Source: Oscillospiraceae bacterium (GTDB lineage Bacteria > Bacillota > Clostridia > Oscillospirales > Oscillospiraceae). From it: 64,000 nt of DNA. A program made the position numbers and the translations under genes. The notes below the pieces were generated by a model that had not been told where the DNA came from, did not search any database, and worked only from the letters and a program-made list of their open reading frames with translations. Positions 52,846-60,193 of the stretch are shown piece by piece. The stretch's first letter is position 1; every line of letters begins with the position of its first letter. The DNA lies in NCBI GenBank assembly GCA_017458335.1, contig JAFTFT010000040.1:1-64000 (forward strand), in the 5' to 3' direction.

Positions 52846-54243
52846 ATGAAAAAAATCAAGCTTCTGCCCCTGATCCTGCTCTTCGGTCTTACGCTGTCGG
52901 TTTTCGCACCGGCCGCGGGGGCGAGCCAGGCGCCGTCCCTGAACGGCAGGAACATCGTTCTGGTGGACCTCAATACCGGCAGGGTGATCTATTCCAAAGA
53001 TCAGGACAGCGTCGTGACCCCGGCGAGTCTGACCAAGATCGTCACCGTGCTGCTGGCGGTGGAGTCGGTGGAGCGGGGCGAACACACCCTTGACGAGATG
53101 GTGACCGCGGGAGAGGACTGCCGCGCGGGCCTGGATGAGGAGAGCAGCAGCGCCGAAATCGTACCGGGAGAGCAGATGACCTTCCGCGACCTGCTGTACT
53201 GCTCGATGATCCAGTCGGCGAGCGACGCCTGCAACGTGCTGGCCTCGCTGATCGGCGGAAGCATCGACAACTTCGTCGCGATGATGAACGACCGCGTCCG
53301 GGAGATCGGCTGCGAGGTGTCGCACTTTGACGACCCGAACGGCCTGTCCAACAACAACCAGACCACGGCCTATGAAATGGCGCTCATCACCCAGGAGGCC
53401 ATCAAGCATGACTATTTCCTCGTGGTGTGCAACATCGCCGACGTCAACATCCCCGCGACCAACGTCCATGCCGAGCGCGAGTACCACAATTCCAATGCCC
53501 TGATCAGCAGCCAGTCGGTCTACGGCGGCAACCGGTATCTCTACACCGGCGCGGCCGGCGTCAAGACGGGCTATACCCGGGCGGCGGGCTACTGCCTGAT
53601 CTCCACGGCCGAGCGCGAAGGCCTGCACTTCCTTGCGGTGGTGATGGGCTGCGACGGGTGGCTGAACGCGCACATCGAGGACTATCTGAACTTTGAAGAC
53701 ACGATCAAGCTCTATGACTGGGGTTTTTCCGACTTCTCGTACCGCAACGTGGTCGACACCCAGGAGGCGGTCTATGAACTGGACGTGCAGCTGGCCCAGG
53801 ATCACGCCAAGGCGGTGCTCTATCCGCAGCAGCGTCTGAGACTGCTTCTGCCGAGGGATACCTCGGACGACGACATCAGCCTGGATTTCAATATCTTCCG
53901 GAGCAACCTGGTCGCGCCGGTCAAGGCGGGAGAGATCCTCGGCGAAGCCATCGTGAGCGTCAACGGCGAAATCTACGGAACCGTAAACCTCATCACCCGC
54001 GAGGAGGTGGATCTGGCCCGGTCCGAGTACATGAAGAGGCAGCTGAAGGACTTCTTCTCCAACAGCTGGGTCATCGGCGTGACCATGGTGCTGCTGACGA
54101 TCGCGGCGCTGTATGCGGCGCTGCAGATCCGCTATCGGAAGGCGAGAGAGAAGTACATGGAAGAGCGGCGTCAGGCGGAAATCCGGCGGCGGAAGCGTCA
54201 GAAGGAGTATGAAGAAAAGCGGCGCTCCGGCTGGGAACTTTGA
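52846..54243 (+). CDS. D-alanyl-D-alanine carboxypeptidase (DacA/DacF-like)
   Basis: A 465-residue membrane-anchored low-molecular-weight penicillin-binding protein trimming the terminal D-Ala of peptidoglycan stems. Signal peptide 1-24 (cleavage near AGA-S). S-x-x-K motif in PASLTKIV near residue 63, KTG in GVKTGYTRAAGY near 239. The middle motif, usually S-x-N, reads S-A-S in QSASDACN near residue 125, a substitution worth noting. A C-terminal beta domain is followed by a membrane segment (about 408-428) and a long basic tail, unlike the amphipathic-helix anchor of classical PBP5. Start chosen for GGGAG upstream and the signal peptide. Confidence 0.9.
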   Translation: MKKIKLLPLILLFGLTLSVFAPAAGASQAPSLNGRNIVLVDLNTGRVIYSKDQDSVVTPASLTKIVTVLLAVESVERGEHTLDEMVTAGEDCRAGLDEESSSAEIVPGEQMTFRDLLYCSMIQSASDACNVLASLIGGSIDNFVAMMNDRVREIGCEVSHFDDPNGLSNNNQTTAYEMALITQEAIKHDYFLVVCNIADVNIPATNVHAEREYHNSNALISSQSVYGGNRYLYTGAAGVKTGYTRAAGYCLISTAEREGLHFLAVVMGCDGWLNAHIEDYLNFEDTIKLYDWGFSDFSYRNVVDTQEAVYELDVQLAQDHAKAVLYPQQRLRLLLPRDTSDDDISLDFNIFRSNLVAPVKAGEILGEAIVSVNGEIYGTVNLITREEVDLARSEYMKRQLKDFFSNSWVIGVTMVLLTIAALYAALQIRYRKAREKYMEERRQAEIRRRKRQKEYEEKRRSGWEL

Positions 54244-54325
54244 CGCTTGACAGAAGTGATATGATATGAATTTGGAAAAGAGATACTCCGCGAGGAGTGT
54301 CCGAGTAAATGGAGGCAAGTACAGA

Positions 54326-55519
54326 ATGACAAAAATCGACATTTTTTCCGGATTTCTCGGCGCCGGAAAAACCACATTGATCCGGAAACTGATTCAGGAA
54401 GCATACAAGGGCGAAAAGCTGGTCCTGATCGAAAACGAATTCGGCGACATCGCCATCGACGGCGGATTCCTGCAGGACGCGGGGATCGAGATCACGGAGA
54501 TGAACTCCGGCTGTATCTGCTGCACGCTGGTGGGCGATTTCACCAAGGCCCTGAAGAAGGTCATCGCGGACTATGCCCCGGACCGCATCCTGATCGAGCC
54601 CTCCGGCGTGGGGAAGCTCTCGGATGTGGCGGCGGCCGTGGAACGCGTGGAAGAGGCGAAGATCGGCTCGAAGGTCACGGTTGTGGACGCGGGCAAGGCC
54701 AAAATGTACGCGCGCAACTTCGGAGAGTTCTTTAACGACCAGGTGGCGAGCGCGGACCTTATTGTCATGAGCAGGACGGACACCGCGGGCGAAAAGAAGA
54801 TCCTTGAGGCCACGGAGATCCTGAAGGGCATGAACCCTGACGCGGGCCTGATCACGACCCCCTGGGCGGAGCTGGACGGCGCACAGATTCTCGCCGCCAT
54901 GCAGGAGAACGGACTGCGGGCAGAGATGGAAGAGCTGAAGCACGAGCATGAACACGAGCATGAACATCACCATCATCACCACCATGAGGACGGCGAGGAG
55001 TGCGACGATCCGGAGTGCGAGTGCCACCATCACCATCATGACGATGATGAGGATGAAGAGGAGCACGAACACCATCACCACGACGATGATGACGATGACG
55101 AACATGAGCATCACCACCATCATCACCATGAAGACGGCGAGGAGTGCGACGATCCGGAGTGCGAGTGCCACCACCATCACCACGACGATGACGATGACGA
55201 CGACGGGCATGAGCATCATCACCATCACCATCAACACGCCGACGAGATCTTCGGCAGCTGGGGCATGGAGACCCCGAAGAAGTTCAGCGAGGCGGAGCTG
55301 CGTGAGAAGCTGAGCCGGCTGCAGGACGAAGAGAAGTACGGCGCCGTTCTGCGCGCGAAGGGAATCGTCAGCGCCAGCGACGGAGACTGGATCTACTTTG
55401 ACTATGTCCCGGGCGAGACGGACATCCGCCGCGGCGCACCGGCCGTGACGGGCCGCTTCTGCGTGATCGGCGCGAAGATCAAGGAAGATGCCTTGAAGGA
55501 GCTGTTCAGCCTTGGCTAA
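54326..55519 (+). CDS. COG0523/CobW GTPase with His-rich insert
   Basis: A 397-residue G3E-family GTPase, probably a metal-handling chaperone. Walker A FSGFLGAGKTTLIRKL near residue 7, the family metal motif C-x-C-C in NSGCICCTLVGDF near 62, and SRTD near 151 in place of the usual NKxD guanine motif. Residues about 206-305 are an acidic/His-rich insert with two copies of a 48-residue unit; the CobW C-terminal domain follows (IFGSWGMETPKKF to the end). Start at 54326 follows GGAGG. It is immediately followed by a second GTPase. Zn, Ni or Co are candidate metals; no Zur site was identified. Confidence 0.9.
   Translation: MTKIDIFSGFLGAGKTTLIRKLIQEAYKGEKLVLIENEFGDIAIDGGFLQDAGIEITEMNSGCICCTLVGDFTKALKKVIADYAPDRILIEPSGVGKLSDVAAAVERVEEAKIGSKVTVVDAGKAKMYARNFGEFFNDQVASADLIVMSRTDTAGEKKILEATEILKGMNPDAGLITTPWAELDGAQILAAMQENGLRAEMEELKHEHEHEHEHHHHHHHEDGEECDDPECECHHHHHDDDEDEEEHEHHHHDDDDDDEHEHHHHHHHEDGEECDDPECECHHHHHDDDDDDDGHEHHHHHHQHADEIFGSWGMETPKKFSEAELREKLSRLQDEEKYGAVLRAKGIVSASDGDWIYFDYVPGETDIRRGAPAVTGRFCVIGAKIKEDALKELFSLG
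54942..55238 (+). repeat. Duplicated 144-bp coding repeat, metal-binding
   Basis: Two units 144 bases apart (anchor sequence beginning at 54986 and 55130) each code a His run, EDGEECDDPECEC, another His run and an Asp run. The unit length is exactly 48 codons, so the duplication keeps frame. DNA identity is high but with synonymous changes in the His and Asp codons. Confidence 0.85.
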
Positions 55520-56465
55520 GAAACAAGATATGCCGGTCTACCTGTTCACGGGCTTTCTGGAGGCAGGTAAGACCCGCTTCATCCAGGAGACCCTGGAGGA
55601 CAAACGCTTCTGCAACGGGGAGAAGACCCTGCTGCTGCTCTGCGAAGAGGGCGAGGAAGAATACGCGCCGGACGAGTTCGCCTCCAGAACGGTACAGATC
55701 CGCACCCTGGAGGATCAGGCCGAGCTCACGCCGGACCGCCTGATGGCCCTGGCGGAGGAGACCGACGCCGAGCGCGTCGTGATTGAGTATAACGGAATGT
55801 GGCTGCTGGACGCGCTGTACACCGCGCTGCCGGAGGGCTGGATGGTGTATCAGGAGTTCTTTTTTGCGGACGCGAACACGATCCTGCGCTACAACGACAA
55901 CATGCGCCAGCTGGTCTATGACAAGCTGAAGAGCTGCGAGCTGGCGGTGTTCAACCGCTTTCGGCCGGACATGGACAAGATGGAGTTCCACAAGCTGGTA
56001 CGCACCGCGTCCCGCCGGGCGGATATCGCCTATGAGTACCCGGACGGGAAGGTGGAATATGACGACATCGTCGATCCGCTGCCGTTTGATCTGGACGCGC
56101 CGATCGTCGAGATCGGCGACGACGATTACGCCACCTGGTACCGCGATCTGTCGGAGGAGCCGAAGAAGTACGAGGGGAAGACCGTGCGCTTCAAGTGCCG
56201 TGCCCTGGTGCGGCAGAAGCTGCCCTCCGAGACCTTTGTCGCGGGACGGCACGTCATGACCTGCTGCGTGGAGGATATCCAGTTCGCGGGCCTCGTATGC
56301 CAGTGGAAGGACGCGAAGACCATCCGGGACGACACCTGGATGATCCTGACGGCGAAGGTCAACTTCAAGTTCAACCGCGCCTACGGAAAGCGCGGCCCGG
56401 TGCTGACGTATCTGTCCGCGGAACCCTGTGAAGCGCCAGAGCAGCCGGTCGCGACCTTCTACTGA
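55512..56465 (+). CDS. CobW-like GTPase with C-terminal DUF1980-like domain
   Basis: A 317-residue protein. N-terminal P-loop YLFTGFLEAGKTRFIQETL near residue 10; lacks the C-x-C-C metal motif of true COG0523 members; NRF near residue 150 takes the place of the guanine motif. The C-terminal part (about 210-310, with GKTVRFKCRALV and HVMTCCVEDIQFAGLVCQ) resembles the C-terminal domain of TIGR03943/YcgQ proteins. Read from TTG, with AAGGAG ten bases upstream and overlapping the previous gene by eight bases; an ATG at 55530 is the alternative. Works with the preceding GTPase, possibly with a permease encoded elsewhere. Confidence 0.78.
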   Translation: MAKKQDMPVYLFTGFLEAGKTRFIQETLEDKRFCNGEKTLLLLCEEGEEEYAPDEFASRTVQIRTLEDQAELTPDRLMALAEETDAERVVIEYNGMWLLDALYTALPEGWMVYQEFFFADANTILRYNDNMRQLVYDKLKSCELAVFNRFRPDMDKMEFHKLVRTASRRADIAYEYPDGKVEYDDIVDPLPFDLDAPIVEIGDDDYATWYRDLSEEPKKYEGKTVRFKCRALVRQKLPSETFVAGRHVMTCCVEDIQFAGLVCQWKDAKTIRDDTWMILTAKVNFKFNRAYGKRGPVLTYLSAEPCEAPEQPVATFY

Positions 56466-56466
56466 G

Positions 56467-57147
56467 ATGAAATACCGCTGCCTCGTGTTTGACCACGACG
56501 ATACAACGGTAAACAGCACCGCGACCATCCACCACCCCTGCTTTGAACGCTTCCTGGAGGACTATTATCCGGGGAGGCACTGCAGTCTGGAGGAATACTT
56601 CATCAAGAACTTCTCGCCGGGCTTTCTGCCGATGTGCCGGGATGAATACGGGATGGACGAGAGCATGCTGGAGATCGAGACCCGATACTGGCAGGATTAC
56701 GTCCGGACCCGCATTCCGGACGCCTATCCGGGTATCCGGGAGATCATGCGGAGGCAGAAGGAGCAGGGCGGGTACACGGCGGTGATCTCTCACTCGTTCC
56801 GGGAGAACATTCTGCGGGATTACGCGAAGAACGACCTGCCGGAGCCGGATCTGATCTTCGGCTGGGAGATGCCGCCGGAGCAGAGAAAGCCCTCGCCCTG
56901 GCCGCTGCGGGAGGTCCTGAATCGGCTCTCGCTGCGGCCGGAGGAAGCCCTGGTGATCGACGATCTGAAGCCGGGCTATGACATGGCTCGCTCATGCGGG
57001 GTGCCTTTCGCGGCCGCCGGCTGGGCCAATGACATCCCGGAGATCGAAGGCTTCATGAGAGACAACTGCAGTCTCTATTTTAAGAACGTATCCGAGCTGA
57101 AAGACTATCTTTTCGGTCCGGAAGACAAAGGAGGCGTGTGCACATGA
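56467..57147 (+). CDS. HAD-superfamily hydrolase
   Basis: A 226-residue phosphatase-like protein. Motif I is LVFDHDDTTVNS (nucleophile Asp near residue 8), motif II AVISHSFREN near 103, Lys in the EQRKPSPWPL segment, and motif IV VIDDLKPGYDMA near residue 172. The helical cap lies between motifs I and II. This is like phosphoglycolate- or beta-phosphoglucomutase-type HADs; the substrate is unknown. Start at 56467 directly follows the GTPase stop, and the end overlaps the GT2 gene by four bases. Confidence 0.85.
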   Translation: MKYRCLVFDHDDTTVNSTATIHHPCFERFLEDYYPGRHCSLEEYFIKNFSPGFLPMCRDEYGMDESMLEIETRYWQDYVRTRIPDAYPGIREIMRRQKEQGGYTAVISHSFRENILRDYAKNDLPEPDLIFGWEMPPEQRKPSPWPLREVLNRLSLRPEEALVIDDLKPGYDMARSCGVPFAAAGWANDIPEIEGFMRDNCSLYFKNVSELKDYLFGPEDKGGVCT

Positions 57148-58106
57148 CCCCCGTTCTCTACATCGTGATCCCATGCTACAACGAAGAGGCGGTACTCCCG
57201 GTAACAGCTCCGCAGTTCCTGGACAAGGTCAAAAGCCTGGCCGCCGCGGGGAAGATCAGCGACGAGAGCCGGGTGCTGTTTGTCAACGACGGCAGCCGGG
57301 ACGATACCTGGAAGATCATCAAAGACCTGGCGAAACAGGATCCGCACTACCTCGGCATCTCGCAGAGCCGCAACCGCGGCCACCAGAATGCCGTGCTGGC
57401 GGGCCTCATGGAGGCCAGGGACCGCTGCGACATCACCATCTCGATCGACTGTGACGGTCAGGACGACATCAACGCCATGGACGAGATGGTGGATGCATAT
57501 CTGCAGGGTTTTGACGTCGTCTACGGCGTGCGCTCGAGCCGGGAGACGGACAGCTTTTTCAAGCGCTTCACCGCACAGAGCTTCTATAAGCTCCTTTCGG
57601 CGATGGGGGCGGAGGTCGTGTACAACCATGCCGACTACCGCCTGATGAGCGCGAGGGTCCTGAAGGAGTTTGCCAACTTCAGGGAAGTGAATCTCTATCT
57701 GCGCGGCCTTGTGCCGCTGGTGGGCTTCCGGAGCACGACGGTGAGCTATTCCCGGGCCGAGCGCATCGCCGGGGAGAGCCATTACCCGCTCAAAAAAATG
57801 CTGGGGCTTGCCATCGACGGGATTACCAGTCTCTCGGTAAAGCCGCTGCAGATGATCACGGGCTTCGGCGTTTTCGTGGCGGTCGTCAGCTTTATCGGCT
57901 GCCTGTGGGCGCTGATCACCGCGATCTGCGGCAAGGCCGTGGCGGGCTGGGCCAGCATGACGTGCATCGTCTGCTTCGTCAGCGGGGTACAGCTGGTGTG
58001 CCTCGGCATCATCGGCGAATACATCGGGAAAATCTATCTGGAAACGAAGGAACGGCCCCGGTATATCATCAGCGAACGGACCGACAATTGGGGAGAGAAA
58101 GATTAA
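57144..58106 (+). CDS. Glycosyltransferase family 2, GtrB/DPM1-like
   Basis: A 320-residue polyprenyl-phosphate sugar transferase with YIVIPCYNEEAVLP near residue 5, the D-x-D-like SIDCDGQDDINAM near residue 100, GVRSSRETDSFFKR near 124, and two C-terminal membrane segments (about 235-255 and 268-290). Such enzymes make undecaprenyl-phosphate-glucose or similar donors used by GT-C transferases outside the membrane. ATG at 57144 chosen over a GTG six bases earlier because AAAGGAGG then has a nine-base spacing. Its genetic coupling to HAD and GTPase genes is unexplained. Confidence 0.9.
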   Translation: MTPVLYIVIPCYNEEAVLPVTAPQFLDKVKSLAAAGKISDESRVLFVNDGSRDDTWKIIKDLAKQDPHYLGISQSRNRGHQNAVLAGLMEARDRCDITISIDCDGQDDINAMDEMVDAYLQGFDVVYGVRSSRETDSFFKRFTAQSFYKLLSAMGAEVVYNHADYRLMSARVLKEFANFREVNLYLRGLVPLVGFRSTTVSYSRAERIAGESHYPLKKMLGLAIDGITSLSVKPLQMITGFGVFVAVVSFIGCLWALITAICGKAVAGWASMTCIVCFVSGVQLVCLGIIGEYIGKIYLETKERPRYIISERTDNWGEKD

Positions 58107-58206
58107 AACACGGTCTCGCGGCATGACATTTTACGGAAAATGGGACAAAAGTGGGGGGAAAACCCTAAAAAATGCTTAAAATATTGGGCATTTTTGGGCC
58201 AAACTC

Positions 58207-58235
58207 TTGACGAAAAGGACAAATCGTTGTATTAT
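58207..58235 (+). promoter_or_regulatory. Promoter of the zinc-ribbon protein gene
   Basis: TTGACG (58207-58212), 17 bases, TATTAT (58230-58235), about 55 bases before the start codon, which has GGAGG upstream. Confidence 0.72.
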
Positions 58236-58289
58236 TATGCTGTTTTACAGCGCCTTTTCCATCTTCTCTTTGAATGGAGGAACTTTTGA

Positions 58290-58967
58290 ATGAGCGTTAT
58301 TCCACAAGTGAAATGCCGCAGATGCGGGGAAAGTTTTTCCGCTCTGCGCAGCCGCTGCCCCAACTGCGGCACACGCCGTGTGTCACAGAGCGGCCGGACG
58401 CCGGCACCGACGCCCAGTACGGTCAAGGGGACCGCGGCTTATGAGAGGGCCGAGACGAACACCAGATGGCAGATGATCTTCGGTCTGATCCTGGTCGTCG
58501 CGGTGATTCTCGCCGTGATCGTGATGGTATCGACAAGCCTGAGCGGGCTGGATAATCAGAGCGGAAGAGGAAGCAACAACAACATCGTCGCCACCCCGAC
58601 CCCGACCGTAAACCTTGCTCCCACGGTTGAACCGCCTCCCACCCCGACCCCGACCCCGACCCCGACGGTGGAAGGGATCAACATCCAGTGCTTCGGTACG
58701 GATGTCAAGGAGGAATTCACCCTGAGCCTGAGCCGCGACGCGGCCGGCATTGAGCTGCAGGCGACGGTCCTCCCGATGGAGGTCTTCACCACCGAGAATA
58801 CGCGCATCACCTGGAAGAGCAGCGACGAATCCCTCTTCATAGTGACGCCAAGCGAGGATACCAGAAAGTGCAAGGTCGAGATTCTTCAGACCTCTGCGAC
58901 ACCCGGCGCCCTAACGGTTACCTGCAACGACTATTCTGTCGTTCTGCTGGTCCGTCTGGTCAGCTGA
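58290..58967 (+). CDS. Zinc-ribbon membrane protein with Big-like domain
   Basis: A 225-residue protein of unknown function. An N-terminal zinc ribbon (CRRCGESFSALRSRCPNCG, residues 11-29) faces the cytoplasm; one membrane segment spans about 64-84; an outside linker rich in TPTPTP repeats (about 100-128) leads to a C-terminal bacterial-Ig-like (Big) domain with TRITWKSSDESLFIV. Proteins of this layout are common in Clostridia. The TPTPTP DNA is a short tandem CCCCGAC-type repeat. Monocistronic between a promoter and a terminator. Confidence 0.75.
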   Translation: MSVIPQVKCRRCGESFSALRSRCPNCGTRRVSQSGRTPAPTPSTVKGTAAYERAETNTRWQMIFGLILVVAVILAVIVMVSTSLSGLDNQSGRGSNNNIVATPTPTVNLAPTVEPPPTPTPTPTPTVEGINIQCFGTDVKEEFTLSLSRDAAGIELQATVLPMEVFTTENTRITWKSSDESLFIVTPSEDTRKCKVEILQTSATPGALTVTCNDYSVVLLVRLVS

Positions 58968-58979
58968 GAAACGATCTGC

Positions 58980-59012
58980 AAAACAGGGAGCCCGTTCCGG
59001 ACTCCCTGTTTT
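58980..59012 (+). terminator. Terminator before yvcK
   Basis: An 11-bp perfect stem AAAACAGGGAG (58980-58990) with its complement (59002-59012), ending in TTTT. It closes the zinc-ribbon gene. Confidence 0.82.
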
Positions 59013-59034
59013 CAACAGTAAGGATGCGAGAAAT

Positions 59035-59985
59035 GTGAAAAAAATCATTGTTTTCGGCGGCGGAACCGGACTCTCGGTTCTGCTTTCGGGGCTGAAGCAG
59101 TTCCCGATCGACGTGACGACCGTGATCACCGTCAGCGACAACGGGAGCAGCACCGGCGTTCTGAAAGAGGAACTGGACATTCCGGCGGTCGGCGACGTGG
59201 GAAAAGTGCTGATCTCCATGGCCAATGTGGATGAGGACTTCGTCCGGCTGCTGCGCTACCGCTTCTCCAAGGACGGCAGTCTCCACAACCATCCCGTGCG
59301 CAACATCATGCTGGCGGCGCTCATCGACCTCAAGGGCAGCCTTTCGGAGGCGACAGGCTATATGTGCAGGCTGCTGAACGTCAAGGGGACGGTGCTGCCG
59401 CTGACCGAGGAAAAGGTGGAGCTGGTCGGCAAGAACGGGAAGCGGGAATACTTCGGCCAGGTTGCCGTCAGCAGAAACGTAAAGAACATCCGCAAGCTCG
59501 ATTATGATCACAGTATCCATATCAGCGAGAAAGTGATTGAGAAAATCGGAGAGGCGGACCTGATCGTCTTTTCTCCCGGCAGCCTGTATACCAGCATTCT
59601 TCCGCATCTTCTCTCCAAAGAGGTCCTGAAGGCCCTGGACCGGGCGAAGGCGCCGATCCTCTATGTCTGCAACATCGTCACGCAGCCCGGCGAGACCGAC
59701 GGCTATACGGTGGGGGACCATCTGCATGTGTTGAACCGGTATCTGAAGAACCGGAAGGTGGACATCGTGCTGGCCAACAACCGCATGCCGGATCCGGAAA
59801 CCGCGGAGCACTATCTGAAGACCGAGGGGAAGGAGCCGGTCCCGCTGGTACGGGAAGAGCTGAACGGCCTGGATGTGGAACTGATCGAGGATTCGCTGCT
59901 GACCGTCGAGAACGGCGCCATCCGCCACAACGCGCTGAAGACCGCGTTTCAGATCTTCGCGTTCCTGATGCGGCAGGAGACCTGA
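59035..59985 (+). CDS. YvcK/GlmR-type UDP-GlcNAc-binding protein
   Basis: A 316-residue protein of the YvcK (gluconeogenesis factor) family, a UDP-GlcNAc-binding regulator that balances carbon flow into cell-wall precursors in Firmicutes. Motifs: VFGGGTGLSVLLSGLKQFP near residue 5, VTVSDNGSSTG-like TVSDNGSSTGVLKEEL near 36, FSPGSLYTSILPHLL near 180 and CNIVTQPGETDGYTVGDH near 213. It usually neighbours rapZ and whiA; here it stands alone. GTG start with AAGGA ten bases upstream. Confidence 0.93.
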   Translation: MKKIIVFGGGTGLSVLLSGLKQFPIDVTTVITVSDNGSSTGVLKEELDIPAVGDVGKVLISMANVDEDFVRLLRYRFSKDGSLHNHPVRNIMLAALIDLKGSLSEATGYMCRLLNVKGTVLPLTEEKVELVGKNGKREYFGQVAVSRNVKNIRKLDYDHSIHISEKVIEKIGEADLIVFSPGSLYTSILPHLLSKEVLKALDRAKAPILYVCNIVTQPGETDGYTVGDHLHVLNRYLKNRKVDIVLANNRMPDPETAEHYLKTEGKEPVPLVREELNGLDVELIEDSLLTVENGAIRHNALKTAFQIFAFLMRQET

Positions 59986-60020
59986 AAAAAGAAAGGGAAT
60001 ACTCCTTAACAAGCGACACC

Positions 60021-60060
60021 GTGAATAACGCCCCGCCGCCGCAGGCGGGGCGTTATTCAC
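60021..60060. repeat. 17-bp-stem palindrome of the GC-core family
   Basis: Perfect 17-bp stem (60021-60037 with 60044-60060) around GCCGCA; core CCCCGCC/GGCGGGG with an AT-rich extension. Lies after yvcK in the convergent gap. Confidence 0.78.
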
Positions 60061-60101
60061 GATGCGGCAGACGATATCCCTTAAATGAGATAAGACATAA
60101 G

Positions 60102-60136
60102 AAAGCTCACCGGCAGATCCAAACCGGTGAGCTTTT
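60102..60136. terminator. Bidirectional terminator, yvcK side
   Basis: AAAGCTCACCGG (60102-60113) pairs perfectly with 60124-60135, followed by T-rich sequence. With the palindrome at 60021 it gives two stacked hairpins between convergent genes. Confidence 0.78.
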
Positions 60137-60193
60137 CCTTGTTTTCAGTTGATATGGGGCCGATGCGCGGAAATCCTTGACAGCCGCGCAGTT

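Noticed and set aside
54942..55238. Repeat-rich DNA considered as CRISPR or minisatellite
   Set aside because: The repeat keeps frame inside a GTPase gene and codes a His/Asp-rich insert.
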